From Phaeobacter sp. B1627 (GTDB lineage: Bacteria; Pseudomonadota; Alphaproteobacteria; Rhodobacterales; Rhodobacteraceae), in assembly GCF_006265095.1 (NCBI RefSeq), contig NZ_VCNK01000022.1, positions 1-64,000 of the forward strand: 64,000 nucleotides of DNA. Direction: 5' to 3'. Below the pieces are notes generated by a model. That model had not been told where the DNA came from. It saw only the letters and a program-made list of their open reading frames with translations, and did not search any database. The position numbers and the translations under genes were made by a program. This document shows, in pieces, positions 27,200 to 36,216 of the stretch (its first letter is position 1; every line of letters starts with the position of its first letter).

Positions 27200-28075
27200 A
27201 TGCAAGTTATTATTCACGCCGGTGCGCATGGGACAGAAGAAGATCGTCTGATGAAGACCCTCCTGCGTAACAAGGAGGGATACCTTGCGCGCGGCACATC
27301 TGTGCCCGGCCCCGCAAAATACCGAAGCTTGCTCAAGGACTGCATGGCCGCGTCAAAGACTGACACCCCGTCGGAAGACTCCCGAGATCTGCTCTGGGAT
27401 GCTATACTGGAAGATGAAAACGCCGACAGGGTGGTGCTCTCGAACCCGCATTTCTTCGGCTCACAACGGGACGCGCTCGAAGGGCAGCGGCTCTATCCCG
27501 AAGCAGAGGAGCGCATGCTCGCCCTCAAGGCCCTGTTCCCTCACGATGACCTGCAGCTTTTCATGGCAATTCGCAGCCCGGTCGGGTTTCTGCCAAAACT
27601 CCTGGAAAAAGCCGGGACAGGACGGCGCACGACAGTTCTGCAGGTCACCAATCCGCAGGATCTGCGCTGGTCAGCGCTTTTTGCACGATTGCGCGCTGCG
27701 GTGCCTGATGTTCCGATTACGACCTGGTGCTACGAAGACACCCCATTGATCTGGTCGCAAGTGCTGCGCACCTTCGGCAATATCGAAGACGGCAGCAAGG
27801 TCATGGGAGGACTCGACATGCTCGCCACGATCATGAGCCGCGAAGGCATGCGTCGGTTGCGTCACTACCTGCATGACCACCCCGGAATGACAGAGGCCCA
27901 AAAGGGCCGCGTCTACACCGCTTTTCTCGACAAATTCGCACTCGATGACGAAATCGAGGAGGAGCTGGACATTCCAGGCTGGACCCCCCAGTTCATTGAA
28001 GAGACTGAAGAAGCCTATGACGAAGACGTCTGCCAGCTTGGTCAAATGCCGGGCGTCACTTTGCTGACACCTTGA
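27200..28075 (+). CDS. Hypothetical protein, possibly sulfotransferase-like
   Basis: A 291-aa cytoplasmic-looking protein without signal peptide or membrane helix. The N-terminus (VIIHAGAHGTEEDRLMKTLLRN) has the strand-loop-helix layout of the PAPS-binding loop of sulfotransferases, though the usual KTGS/T core is replaced by HGTEE. A later segment, FMAIRSPVGFLPKLL (about residue 119), resembles the second PAPS-contact motif (xxRxPxxxxxS). The C-terminus is acidic. If related, it may be inactive or specialised. The next gene is a glycosyltransferase-like protein, so a joint role in decorating a glycan is possible but unproven. Confidence 0.5.
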   Translation: MQVIIHAGAHGTEEDRLMKTLLRNKEGYLARGTSVPGPAKYRSLLKDCMAASKTDTPSEDSRDLLWDAILEDENADRVVLSNPHFFGSQRDALEGQRLYPEAEERMLALKALFPHDDLQLFMAIRSPVGFLPKLLEKAGTGRRTTVLQVTNPQDLRWSALFARLRAAVPDVPITTWCYEDTPLIWSQVLRTFGNIEDGSKVMGGLDMLATIMSREGMRRLRHYLHDHPGMTEAQKGRVYTAFLDKFALDDEIEEELDIPGWTPQFIEETEEAYDEDVCQLGQMPGVTLLTP

Positions 28076-28159
28076 TCCCGACGGCGACGGGAGTTTACGC
28101 CACGGTCCCGGGCAGGTAGGACAACGGCACGACCTCAGGACCCTTTCGGGAGCGCGTGG

Positions 28160-29149
28160 ATGACCGGGCAGCCTTTCAACATCGTGATTGTCGGTCAATC
28201 AGGCCGGTTGATGTATGAGGCCGTTGTGTTCGCCGCGTCCCTGCGCCGTATGAGCCCCGCATTTTCCGGGCGCTTGTTGGTTGCTGTGCCCCAACCCGGC
28301 GGTCTCTGGCGCAAGGATCCGGCCATCCGCAACCCGTCCGTGCTAGAGGCCCTGCGCACGCTCGGGGCCGAGATCGTGCCGTTCGAAAGCCGTGTGTTCG
28401 GCCAAGATTACCCATATGGCAACAAAATCGAAGCCCTGCTGGCTTTGCCTCGCAACGAACCCTTCCTGTTCTTCGACACGGACACTTTGATAACCGGAGA
28501 GCTCAGCGATGTGCCGATAGACTTCTCGCGCCCCTCCGCCAGCCTGCGGCGTGAAGGCACTTGGCCAAAGCCGACACTCTATGGTCCGGGTTATGCAGGC
28601 ATCTGGCGCGCCCTCTATGACCGCTTCGGTCTGGATTTCGACAGCAGCCTCGATATGGGCCAGCCGGATGAATATTGGGAACGCTATCTCTACTTCAACG
28701 CGGGCTTCTTTTACGGGGCCTGCCCGCTGGCGTTCGGCAAACGTTTCCTGGTCTATGCCCGGTCAATCCGTGACGACCCGCCGATCGAACTGGTCTGCCA
28801 GTCACTTGACCCCTGGCTGGATCAGGTTGCCCTGCCGCTGGTCATTCATTCCTTTGGAGGCGGGCGCGACAGCCTGGCTGCAGGGCATCTTGATGGCAGC
28901 GCCAGTTGCCACTACCGCAGTTTTCCGCTGCTTTATGCCCGCGAAAACGACCATGTCGTGGCAACGCTCGAAGACGTCACCGCCCCCAACAAGATCAAAA
29001 AGGTCCTGAAGTCCTACGAGCCGATCAAACGCTTGGTCTATCAGGGCAATGGTCACAAGGTGAGGGCACTGTTTGATCAGCAGAACCTGCCGCGCCGGGA
29101 ACAGGCGATCCGCAATCGAATTCGATCCGAAGGCTTCTGGATGCGGTGA
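28160..29149 (+). CDS. Putative glycosyltransferase (GT-A-like)
   Basis: A 329-aa protein. The segment FLFFDTDTLITG near residue 110 has the DxD motif that binds a metal-nucleotide sugar in GT-A enzymes. Upstream, NIVIVGQSGRL and YEAVVFAASLRR form the first Rossmann-like strand and helix. The segment YLYFNAGFFYG near residue 178 resembles the acceptor-side loop of family 8-like enzymes. A GGGAG ribosome site precedes the ATG. There is no membrane segment. Donor and acceptor are unknown. Confidence 0.6.
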   Translation: MTGQPFNIVIVGQSGRLMYEAVVFAASLRRMSPAFSGRLLVAVPQPGGLWRKDPAIRNPSVLEALRTLGAEIVPFESRVFGQDYPYGNKIEALLALPRNEPFLFFDTDTLITGELSDVPIDFSRPSASLRREGTWPKPTLYGPGYAGIWRALYDRFGLDFDSSLDMGQPDEYWERYLYFNAGFFYGACPLAFGKRFLVYARSIRDDPPIELVCQSLDPWLDQVALPLVIHSFGGGRDSLAAGHLDGSASCHYRSFPLLYARENDHVVATLEDVTAPNKIKKVLKSYEPIKRLVYQGNGHKVRALFDQQNLPRREQAIRNRIRSEGFWMR

Positions 29150-29284
29150 TCCCATCCGCGCCCGATCGCTGCTGCGCCGATATATTCACTGGATTTCCCG
29201 CCTAGTTTCCCTTGCGTTAGCGGCTTACGCGGTGTGTGTTGTGACCAGAGCATCACCGAATGCGACATAAGGGAGAGTTTTGAG

Positions 29285-30577
29285 ATGTCCAACGGTCCAA
29301 CCTATGGTTTTGACACCCTGCAGATCCACGCAGGCGCCCGCCCCGATCCGGCGACAGGCGCCCGCCAGACGCCGATCTATCAATCCACCGCCTATGTATT
29401 CCGCGACGCCGATCACGCAGCGGCGCTCTTCAACCTGCAGGAAGTTGGCTATATCTATTCCCGCCTGACCAATCCCACCGTCGCGGTACTGCAGGAACGG
29501 CTGGCGACGCTCGAGGGCGGTGTAGGCGCCGTGTGCTGCTCGTCCGGCCATGCGGCACAAATCATGGCGCTGTTCCCGCTGATGAGCCCCGGCAAGAATG
29601 TGGTGGCCTCCACCCGGCTCTATGGCGGCACCGTCACCCAGTTCAGCCAGACCATCAAACGCTTTGGCTGGTCCGCGAAATTTGTCGATTTTGACGATCT
29701 CGATGCGCTGCGCGAGGCGATCGACGATGACACCCGCGCTGTGTTTTGCGAATCCGTGGCCAACCCCGGCGGATATGTCACCGACATCCGGTCTGTTGCG
29801 GATGTCAGCGACGCCGCCGGCCTTCCTTTGATCGTCGACAACACCTCCGCGACGCCCTACCTCTGCCAGCCGATCGCCCATGGCGCCACGCTGGTGGTTC
29901 ACTCAACGACCAAATACCTGACCGGCAACGGAACCGTCACCGGTGGCTGCATCGTGGATTCCGGTCAATTCGACTGGTCCGCCTCTGACAAGTTCCCCTC
30001 GCTCTCGGCACCGGAACCTGCGTATCACGGGCTGAAGTTTCACGAGACCTTCGGCAATCTCGCATTCACCTTCCACGGCATCGCCATCGGCCTGCGGGAT
30101 CTCGGCATGACCATGAACCCCCAGGCCGCGCATTATACGCTGATGGGCGTGGAGACCCTGTCCCTGCGCATGCAGCGCCACGTGGAGAACGCTCAAAAGA
30201 TCGCAGCCTGGCTGGAGACCGACCCGCGCGTGGACTATGTCACATATGCAGGGCTTCCCTCCTCGCCCTATGCCGAACGGGCCAAACGCTGCTATCCCAA
30301 AGGCACCGGCGGCCTGTTTACCGTTGCGCTCAAGGGCGGCTATGATGCCTGCGTGAAACTGGTCGACAGCCTGGAGATTTTCTCCCATGTGGCAAATCTC
30401 GGGGACACCCGGTCGCTGGTCATCCACTCCGCCTCGACCACCCATCGCCAGCTCACTCCGGAACAACAGGAAGCCGCAGGCGCAGGACCAAACGTCGTGC
30501 GTATCTCGATCGGGATCGAGGATGCGGACGACCTGATCCGCGATCTCGATCAGGCGCTGACCAAGGCCGGTGGCTGA
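29285..30577 (+). CDS. metY: O-acetylhomoserine aminocarboxypropyltransferase / sulfhydrylase
   Basis: A 430-aa PLP enzyme of the Cys/Met metabolism family that makes homocysteine from O-acetylhomoserine and sulfide. The PLP-binding Lys lies in HSTTKYLTGNG near residue 208. Other marks are YSRLTNPTVAVLQERLA and the C-terminal SASTTHRQLTPEQQEAAG, typical of MetY. The ATG at 29285 with GGGAGAG upstream is preferred over 29234. A strong terminator follows. I looked for a SAM riboswitch in the 135-bp leader and saw none. Confidence 0.93.
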   Translation: MSNGPTYGFDTLQIHAGARPDPATGARQTPIYQSTAYVFRDADHAAALFNLQEVGYIYSRLTNPTVAVLQERLATLEGGVGAVCCSSGHAAQIMALFPLMSPGKNVVASTRLYGGTVTQFSQTIKRFGWSAKFVDFDDLDALREAIDDDTRAVFCESVANPGGYVTDIRSVADVSDAAGLPLIVDNTSATPYLCQPIAHGATLVVHSTTKYLTGNGTVTGGCIVDSGQFDWSASDKFPSLSAPEPAYHGLKFHETFGNLAFTFHGIAIGLRDLGMTMNPQAAHYTLMGVETLSLRMQRHVENAQKIAAWLETDPRVDYVTYAGLPSSPYAERAKRCYPKGTGGLFTVALKGGYDACVKLVDSLEIFSHVANLGDTRSLVIHSASTTHRQLTPEQQEAAGAGPNVVRISIGIEDADDLIRDLDQALTKAGG

Positions 30578-30614
30578 AGCATCACGTCTCCAATGCCGCT
30601 CTACAGACCTGCAA

Positions 30615-30641
30615 AAGGCCGGGATTTCCCGGCCTTTTTCC
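30615..30641 (+). terminator. Rho-independent terminator after metY
   Basis: AAAAGGCCGGGA-TT-TCCCGGCCTTTT forms a perfect 12-bp stem with a 2-nt loop and ends in a T run, 38 bp after the stop codon. It can also serve the convergent SIMPL gene. Confidence 0.9.
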
Positions 30642-30666
30642 ATTCACCAACAGCGCGGCGGGCCAA

Positions 30667-31383
30667 TCAGTCGGGAGTGGATGGCTCCAGCAGATCAAAC
30701 GTAGCCGAGACGCGATGGCTCAGGTTCACACTGCCCGGCGCCACCTGAATGTCCGCAGACCGTGCCATCTCCATCGCCATCATCGGAGCCCCGCCCGTCG
30801 GCTCGCCATCCTGAAGCATCCGCACCGGCCCGAGCGTCATCCCCGATGCATCTGCCAATTGACGCGCCTTTCTGATCGCATCCTCGACAGCCTCGGTCCG
30901 CAATTTGTCCTGCGCCGCCTTGGTATCGCTGTATGAAAACGCCAGACCACGGAATTCATTCGCTCCGGCCCGCAGAACATCATCCAGCACACCGCCCATG
31001 GCCTCCAGATCGCGCAAGGTCACCTCCACAAGGTTTGATGCCTCAAAGCCGGTGATCGCGCGGACCTCCTGGCCACCCTGACGAACCTGGCTCCAGACGG
31101 GATGCATAGACACCTGCCGGGTCTGAATATCGCCTGCCCCGATACCGCTGTCCTGGAGCCTGGCCAAGACCTCGCCCATACTGACCGACACCTGGCTCAT
31201 CGCTTCGCCGGCCTCTTCACTCTGGGACCGAACACCCAGGGTGATCACCGCCTGATCGGGGGCCACATCCATGCTTGCCTCACCTGTCACCATCAGCCGT
31301 CGCATCTCTTCCGCCTGCAGTGAAAAGGGCGCAAAAGCGACAAGCCCCGCAACGAACAGGCTGATTAATTTGGGGGTCGACAT
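30667..31383 (-). CDS. SIMPL domain (DUF541) periplasmic protein
   Basis: A 238-aa exported protein. The ATG at 31383 has GGAGG upstream and gives a signal peptide cleaved near LQAEE. The mature part matches the SIMPL/DUF541 pattern: VTGEASMDVAPDQAVITLGV at the start, a middle GFEASNLVEVTLRD, and KARQLADASGMTLGPV near residue 185. Family members (for example YggE) lower oxidative stress by an unknown mechanism. It shares a terminator with metY. Confidence 0.88.
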   Translation of the reverse strand: MSTPKLISLFVAGLVAFAPFSLQAEEMRRLMVTGEASMDVAPDQAVITLGVRSQSEEAGEAMSQVSVSMGEVLARLQDSGIGAGDIQTRQVSMHPVWSQVRQGGQEVRAITGFEASNLVEVTLRDLEAMGGVLDDVLRAGANEFRGLAFSYSDTKAAQDKLRTEAVEDAIRKARQLADASGMTLGPVRMLQDGEPTGGAPMMAMEMARSADIQVAPGSVNLSHRVSATFDLLEPSTPD

Positions 31384-31624
31384 AGGGGGTCCTCCGCATA
31401 CTTTGTGATGCTTGATAGATGGGGGTGGCAATTCCCCGCGCGCAAGAGGAAGTTTGTCTCTTTTGCTTCCCCTCGGCGGGATCCTGCTTTATGGTTTGTG
31501 CAAGAATAACGGCGCTCTGAAGCGGTGTTTCTTGCTGTTCGCGACAAGGCGCTGGTCACGGATCAACAGGACACAACGCCTGTCCATTGGATGGGGCCCA
31601 CAGACAGAAGATCCAGATGACCCG

Positions 31625-34405
31625 ATGAAACCGGAGTTTGCGCTCTCTCTTTCGCCTGACGGCATCGCACTCCTGCTCCGGGGGGCAGGGGGATGGCGTC
31701 GTGTGGGCACAGTTGCTCTGCAGGTCGACGACCTGCCGACAGAGCTTGCAATCCTGCGCAGCAAGGCCGAAGAACACGCTGCCGGTCGGCTGTATTGCAA
31801 ACTGCTGCTGCCGGATACGCAGATCAAATACCTGACGATCGAAACCGGTGACCTCCCCTACGATGACCGGATAGAAGCCGCGCGCGCAGCCCTCGACGGG
31901 GCGACGCCATATGCGGTTGCGGATCTGGCTTTCGACATCAGCCTTGACGGGGTGCGCACCCATATTGCCGCGGTGGCCATCGAAACCCTGGGCGAGGCCG
32001 AGAGCTTTGCAATTGAACACGGGTTCAGCCCCGTCAGCTTCGTTGCGGCACCCGGAGCGCATGATTTCCTCGGTGAACCGTTCTTTGGCACCGCGCGATC
32101 CGCACGTGGCCTGGACGTGGAACCCGACGGCATTGCAGTTGTAGACGTTGGGCCCCTCCCGGCGGATCAGCCTCCCCCCAGCACAGAGGGCGACTCTCTG
32201 GAAACGGGCAGCACCTCTTCAGCCGCCTCCCTTCCGGCCAGTCCCGAAACCGCTGCGGACATCGCGTCAGGCACGCCGGGCGAACCTGTGGAAGAGCCGG
32301 ATTTATACGCCTCTTCCGATCTCGAGACCGAATTGGCTCCGCGTGCTCACGGCAATATCGTACTGCCGGCCGCCCCCCCTTTGGATGACGTGCAATCCTT
32401 GGATGTTTCACTGCACTCACCCGGCGATACCGCGCCCGTCAATCAAGATGCATCGCTTGCCGCCTCGGACACCGAGGCAGAAGATGAGACCGGTCCGACG
32501 GTTGGCTTCAGTTCCCGCCGCAAGCCAGGTGCCTCGATCGAACGCCCTGTTGTGTCAGGGGACACAGCTGCAGGAGAGGCGAAGCGCTCCTTTACCGTGC
32601 TGGCTGTTGCGCCGGACGCGGACGCGGTGGCCCCCGTCGCGGCACCGGTTGCCGACATCGCCGATGCGTCGGTTCCGCCCGCCCCGAACCTGTCGATGCC
32701 AATGCCAGTCCTCGCCAATACAACTTCGGCGCCTCCGAAACGGGCACCGGCGACGGTTGCGAGGCCGGTATCTGGTCCGGCAGGCGACATCGGCCAGATG
32801 CCTCAGGCGCATCCTCTGCGCCTGCGCCCGGCCCGGGTTGGTTTCATTGCCGCCGCACTTGCTACCCTGTCTGCGTTGGGGGCCTGGGCGCTGGTTCAGG
32901 AACTGCCGACCCTGTGGTCCGACCTGGAGCGCGCGGATCTGATCGAAACCGAAGATCCAATAGCCCCCCCGATCCTGACCCACACGACGCCACCGGCCAC
33001 CAATTCGGCCCAAACCGACAGCCTGTCCACGCCTGAAATACCGGGATCTGGTGGCAACCTTGCACAGGGGGCGACCACGTCACCCCAACAGCTGTCGATC
33101 TCCGACAATGACCTGCAGCAGGCGGGCGTCCAGTTGACCGCTGCCGACCTGCCGCCGGAGTCCCACCAGGATCCGGATGAGTTGACAGTGACCGACGCTG
33201 CCGTGCTTGCGGCACTGGGGACACCGATAATTGACGAAGCCACGCCGCTGGACGCCCAGGATCTGGTGATTGCCTCACTCCCAGAACCGCGCAGTATTTC
33301 TGATGGGAGTTTCGGCGCCGCCCTGTTGCCCGACGTCGCGACCGATCCTGCCTTTGACGTGGCGAACCTCGCCGATGTTGGGTCCGCTCTGGATCCGGAG
33401 GCTCTGGCAGATGGCATGGTGCCGGGCGAGGATACCGGCTTCGACGATGGACTTGACGGCGATGTGGCGGCATTGACGCAGGCGGCCCAATATGCGGCGA
33501 CAGGGATTTGGCAGCAAATCCCGGCGATTGCAGAGCTGCCGGCCCTGATTGACCTCGACGACGTCTATGTGGCGTCGATTGACCATACAGACCTGTCCCA
33601 AGACGCGATCGCCCTGCCGGCCGGGCCGGATCTCGATACCGACGTGCCCTTCGGAGCCATCTCAAGCCCGACTGCAGCAGGTCGGCAGTTCGACTTGAAC
33701 GAGCGCGGATTGGTCAAGGCCACGCCGGAAGGCACACTCAATCCGGATGGCATCATGGTTTTTCAGGGACGTCCGCAGATCACCCCTCCGGCAACACCCG
33801 ACAGGCCTGAAGTGCGGGAACAGGATGCGGCTGACGCCGCCGAGAGAACCGCTTTGCTGCGTCTGGTTCGCCCCCGAACGCGACCTCTGGACCTGGTAGA
33901 ACAGACGGAAAGAGCCCAACTGGGCGGCGTTATCCGGTCCGAGCTGCTGTCAAAACGCCCCAGATTGCGCCCTGCCAGCCTGAAAACCGAAGCACAGGAA
34001 AGCCAGCCCGCCACCGAACAAGCTGTTGCCAGCGTTGTAAAACCACGAGCGCGACCGACGAATTTCGCCAATCTAGTCGATCGCGCACAGCGCAGCACGC
34101 GGTCGGCAGAGGTGCAGACCGCATCTGTGGCGCCTGCTGCGGTCAGCCCGTCAATCCCGACCTCCGTTTCCGTGGCGCGTCAAGCCACGGTGCAGCGGGC
34201 CCTGAACCTGCGCCACCTCAATCTGATCGGCGTCTACGGGAAACCCTCTGAACGGCGGGCTCTGGTCCGGCTGCCCTCCGGGCGCTACGTCAAGGTCAAG
34301 GTCGGTGACCGCATCGACGGCGGCCGTATTGTCGCGATTGGCGAGGCGCAGCTGCAGTATCAAAAGGGCGGACGTAATCAGACGCTGACGATGCCCAAAG
34401 GCTGA
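31625..34405 (+). CDS. Large single-pass membrane protein, GspL/PilM-like plus GspC/PilP-like
   Basis: A 926-aa protein I cannot assign to a named family. Residues 1 to about 140 resemble the GspL/PilM actin-like fold: a strand-rich start, then LYCKLLLPDTQIKYLTIET and a later ARAALDGATPYAVADLAF. A long acidic, Pro/Ala-rich region follows. One hydrophobic helix lies at about 404-425 (GFIAAALATLSALGAWALV). A second disordered region contains three repeats of the type (K/R)PRxRPxxL (about residues 750-815). The last 65 residues (NLIGVYGKPSERRALVRLPSGR, VKVGDRIDGGRI; shown in parts) look like the periplasmic GspC/PilP beta domain. It is thus likely an inner-membrane scaffold, but no secretion genes are nearby. 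The start has a weak ribosome site. Confidence 0.6.
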   Translation: MKPEFALSLSPDGIALLLRGAGGWRRVGTVALQVDDLPTELAILRSKAEEHAAGRLYCKLLLPDTQIKYLTIETGDLPYDDRIEAARAALDGATPYAVADLAFDISLDGVRTHIAAVAIETLGEAESFAIEHGFSPVSFVAAPGAHDFLGEPFFGTARSARGLDVEPDGIAVVDVGPLPADQPPPSTEGDSLETGSTSSAASLPASPETAADIASGTPGEPVEEPDLYASSDLETELAPRAHGNIVLPAAPPLDDVQSLDVSLHSPGDTAPVNQDASLAASDTEAEDETGPTVGFSSRRKPGASIERPVVSGDTAAGEAKRSFTVLAVAPDADAVAPVAAPVADIADASVPPAPNLSMPMPVLANTTSAPPKRAPATVARPVSGPAGDIGQMPQAHPLRLRPARVGFIAAALATLSALGAWALVQELPTLWSDLERADLIETEDPIAPPILTHTTPPATNSAQTDSLSTPEIPGSGGNLAQGATTSPQQLSISDNDLQQAGVQLTAADLPPESHQDPDELTVTDAAVLAALGTPIIDEATPLDAQDLVIASLPEPRSISDGSFGAALLPDVATDPAFDVANLADVGSALDPEALADGMVPGEDTGFDDGLDGDVAALTQAAQYAATGIWQQIPAIAELPALIDLDDVYVASIDHTDLSQDAIALPAGPDLDTDVPFGAISSPTAAGRQFDLNERGLVKATPEGTLNPDGIMVFQGRPQITPPATPDRPEVREQDAADAAERTALLRLVRPRTRPLDLVEQTERAQLGGVIRSELLSKRPRLRPASLKTEAQESQPATEQAVASVVKPRARPTNFANLVDRAQRSTRSAEVQTASVAPAAVSPSIPTSVSVARQATVQRALNLRHLNLIGVYGKPSERRALVRLPSGRYVKVKVGDRIDGGRIVAIGEAQLQYQKGGRNQTLTMPKG

Positions 34406-34515
34406 TCAAACCCGTCTGGTCGCCGCTTTGAAAATGAGTGACACTCTGAAGACATGCGAACCGCTCATGAGGTCGGACACCCCTGCCCGGCCTCATGAGA
34501 TGATTTCGCGACGGC

Positions 34516-35616
34516 TCACTCTGCGGCGCTAATCTCGCCATTGTTGATCTGCTCTTGTTCGATAGACTCAAACAGCGCCTTGAAATTCCCTTCGCCAAAG
34601 CCGTCATCGCCTTTGCGCTGGATGAATTCAAAGAAGATCGGGCCGATCACTGTCTTGGAGAAAATCTGTAGCAGGATGCGGGTCTCTCCGCCGTCGACGA
34701 CACCTTCACCATCGATCAGTATTCCGTGTTTCTTCATGCGATCCAGTGGCTCTTCGTGGCCCCGCACCCGGTCGTGGCTGAGGGTGTAGTAGGTCTCAGG
34801 CGGGGCTGGCATGAATTGAATGCCACGCTCCGAAATCTCGTCGGTCGCGCTGTAGATATCGCGCGCGCCCACAGCAATATGCTGGATACCTTCGCCGTTG
34901 TATTTCTTCAGATAGGCCACGATCTGCCCAGTTTCGCCGCGATCTTCGTTGATCGGAATCCGGATGCGCCCACAGGGCGATGTCAACGCCCGGCTGTAAA
35001 GGCCCGTGAACTTGCCCTGAATATCAAAGAAGCGGATCTCCCTGAAGTTGAAGAGCTCACCATAGAAGTTGAACCATTTGTCCATATTGCCCTTGAACAC
35101 ATTGTGGGTGAGGTGATCGAGATAATAAAATCCGACACCGCGTGGCTTGGACTGAGCCAACCACTCGAACTCCTCATTGTAGGGCGAGGTCTCATAGTAC
35201 TGGTCGATAAAGTAAATCAGCGAACCGCCGATACCCTTGATTGCGGGCACATTCAGGGTCTTGTCATCGCCGTCATAGGGTTCCGCCCCTTTGGCGACAG
35301 CATGATCAAACGCCTTTTGCGCATCCACAACACGCCAGCCCATCGACGGTGCGCAGGGGCCATGCAGATCGACGAAGGACCCGGCAAAGCTGTTCTTTTC
35401 TGCGTTCAGTATGTAGGTGATGTCGCCTTGTTGCCACAGCTCGATACCGCGCCTGATCTTGTGACGACCGACCAATTCATACCCCATTTTAGTGAAGAGA
35501 GTCCGCAACTCTTCCGGGTTGGGGCTTGCGAACTCGACAAACTCAAACCCGTCCGTTCCGGCCGGATTTTCGGCGCTGATCACTGATTTCGGCGCATCGT
35601 GGGGAAAAGGGCCCAT
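34516..35616 (-). CDS. hpd: 4-hydroxyphenylpyruvate dioxygenase
   Basis: A 366-aa Fe(II) enzyme of tyrosine breakdown that makes homogentisate. The metal ligands lie in YLDHLTHNV (His), GEGIQHIAVGA (His) and IFFEFIQRKGDDGFGEGN (Glu; split core FFEFIQRKGD). The ATG at 35616 follows AGGAG; a longer reading from 35745 is unlikely. It is divergent from an Lrp-type regulator 138 bp away, which probably controls it. Homogentisate dioxygenase and the rest of the path are not in the window. A dyad (CTCATGAGG at 34464, complement at 34491) lies after the stop but lacks a T run. Confidence 0.96.
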   Translation of the reverse strand: MGPFPHDAPKSVISAENPAGTDGFEFVEFASPNPEELRTLFTKMGYELVGRHKIRRGIELWQQGDITYILNAEKNSFAGSFVDLHGPCAPSMGWRVVDAQKAFDHAVAKGAEPYDGDDKTLNVPAIKGIGGSLIYFIDQYYETSPYNEEFEWLAQSKPRGVGFYYLDHLTHNVFKGNMDKWFNFYGELFNFREIRFFDIQGKFTGLYSRALTSPCGRIRIPINEDRGETGQIVAYLKKYNGEGIQHIAVGARDIYSATDEISERGIQFMPAPPETYYTLSHDRVRGHEEPLDRMKKHGILIDGEGVVDGGETRILLQIFSKTVIGPIFFEFIQRKGDDGFGEGNFKALFESIEQEQINNGEISAAE

Positions 35617-35754
35617 GGGGATCTCCTGCGTTACATGCTGAATTTCACTCAGGATACCGCATTCAGATTGCAATTGCTGCGCAATCAGACGCATATTTTG
35701 AACTCCAAATGCAGCTATCCTGCATGGCAAACGGAAACCGGACAATTCTCACGC

Positions 35755-36210
35755 ATGCTTGACCCCACCGACGTCAAACTTCTCGCGCTTTTGCAAAAGA
35801 ACGCGCAATCCACAGCGCAGGACCTGAGCGAGGCGCTGAACCTGTCCCCCAGCCAGGTCGGGCGGCGGCGGCAACGGCTGGAAGCCGAGGGGTATATCCA
35901 GAATTATATCGCCCGGCTCACTCCGGAGAAGCTCGGCCTTGTCGTACAGTGCTTTGTTCAGGTGTACCTGAACAGCCACGGCCCGGAGAATGCAGCCAGT
36001 TTTGCTCGACTTGTAGCAGGACGAGCCGAAATAACATCCGCCTGGACCCTGACAGGAGAAGCAGACTATCTACTTCGTGTTTTTTGTCATGACCTTCAGG
36101 AACTTAACGCTCTCCTGCACGATATACTCCTGCCGCACCCGGCGGTCGGACGTGTGCATAGTCAAATCGTGATGGCGCAACTAAAGGCGGACGGCCCATT
36201 GCCGGTTTAA
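35755..36210 (+). CDS. Lrp/AsnC-family transcriptional regulator
   Basis: A 151-aa regulator. The helix-turn-helix is at about residues 8-45 (LLALLQKNAQSTAQDLSEAL, LSPSQVGRRRQRLE), and the C-terminal RAM domain (about 60-145) binds an amino acid. The ATG at 35755 gives a normal-length family member; the longer reading from 35599 would run through the hpd promoter. It is divergent from hpd, so tyrosine or a related amino acid may be the signal. That is inference from position. Confidence 0.88.
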   Translation: MLDPTDVKLLALLQKNAQSTAQDLSEALNLSPSQVGRRRQRLEAEGYIQNYIARLTPEKLGLVVQCFVQVYLNSHGPENAASFARLVAGRAEITSAWTLTGEADYLLRVFCHDLQELNALLHDILLPHPAVGRVHSQIVMAQLKADGPLPV

Positions 36211-36216
36211 GGATGC

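Noticed and set aside
29150-29284. Possible SAM riboswitch before metY
   Set aside because: The expected conserved core and pseudoknot of SAM-II/SAM-V types were not found in this leader.
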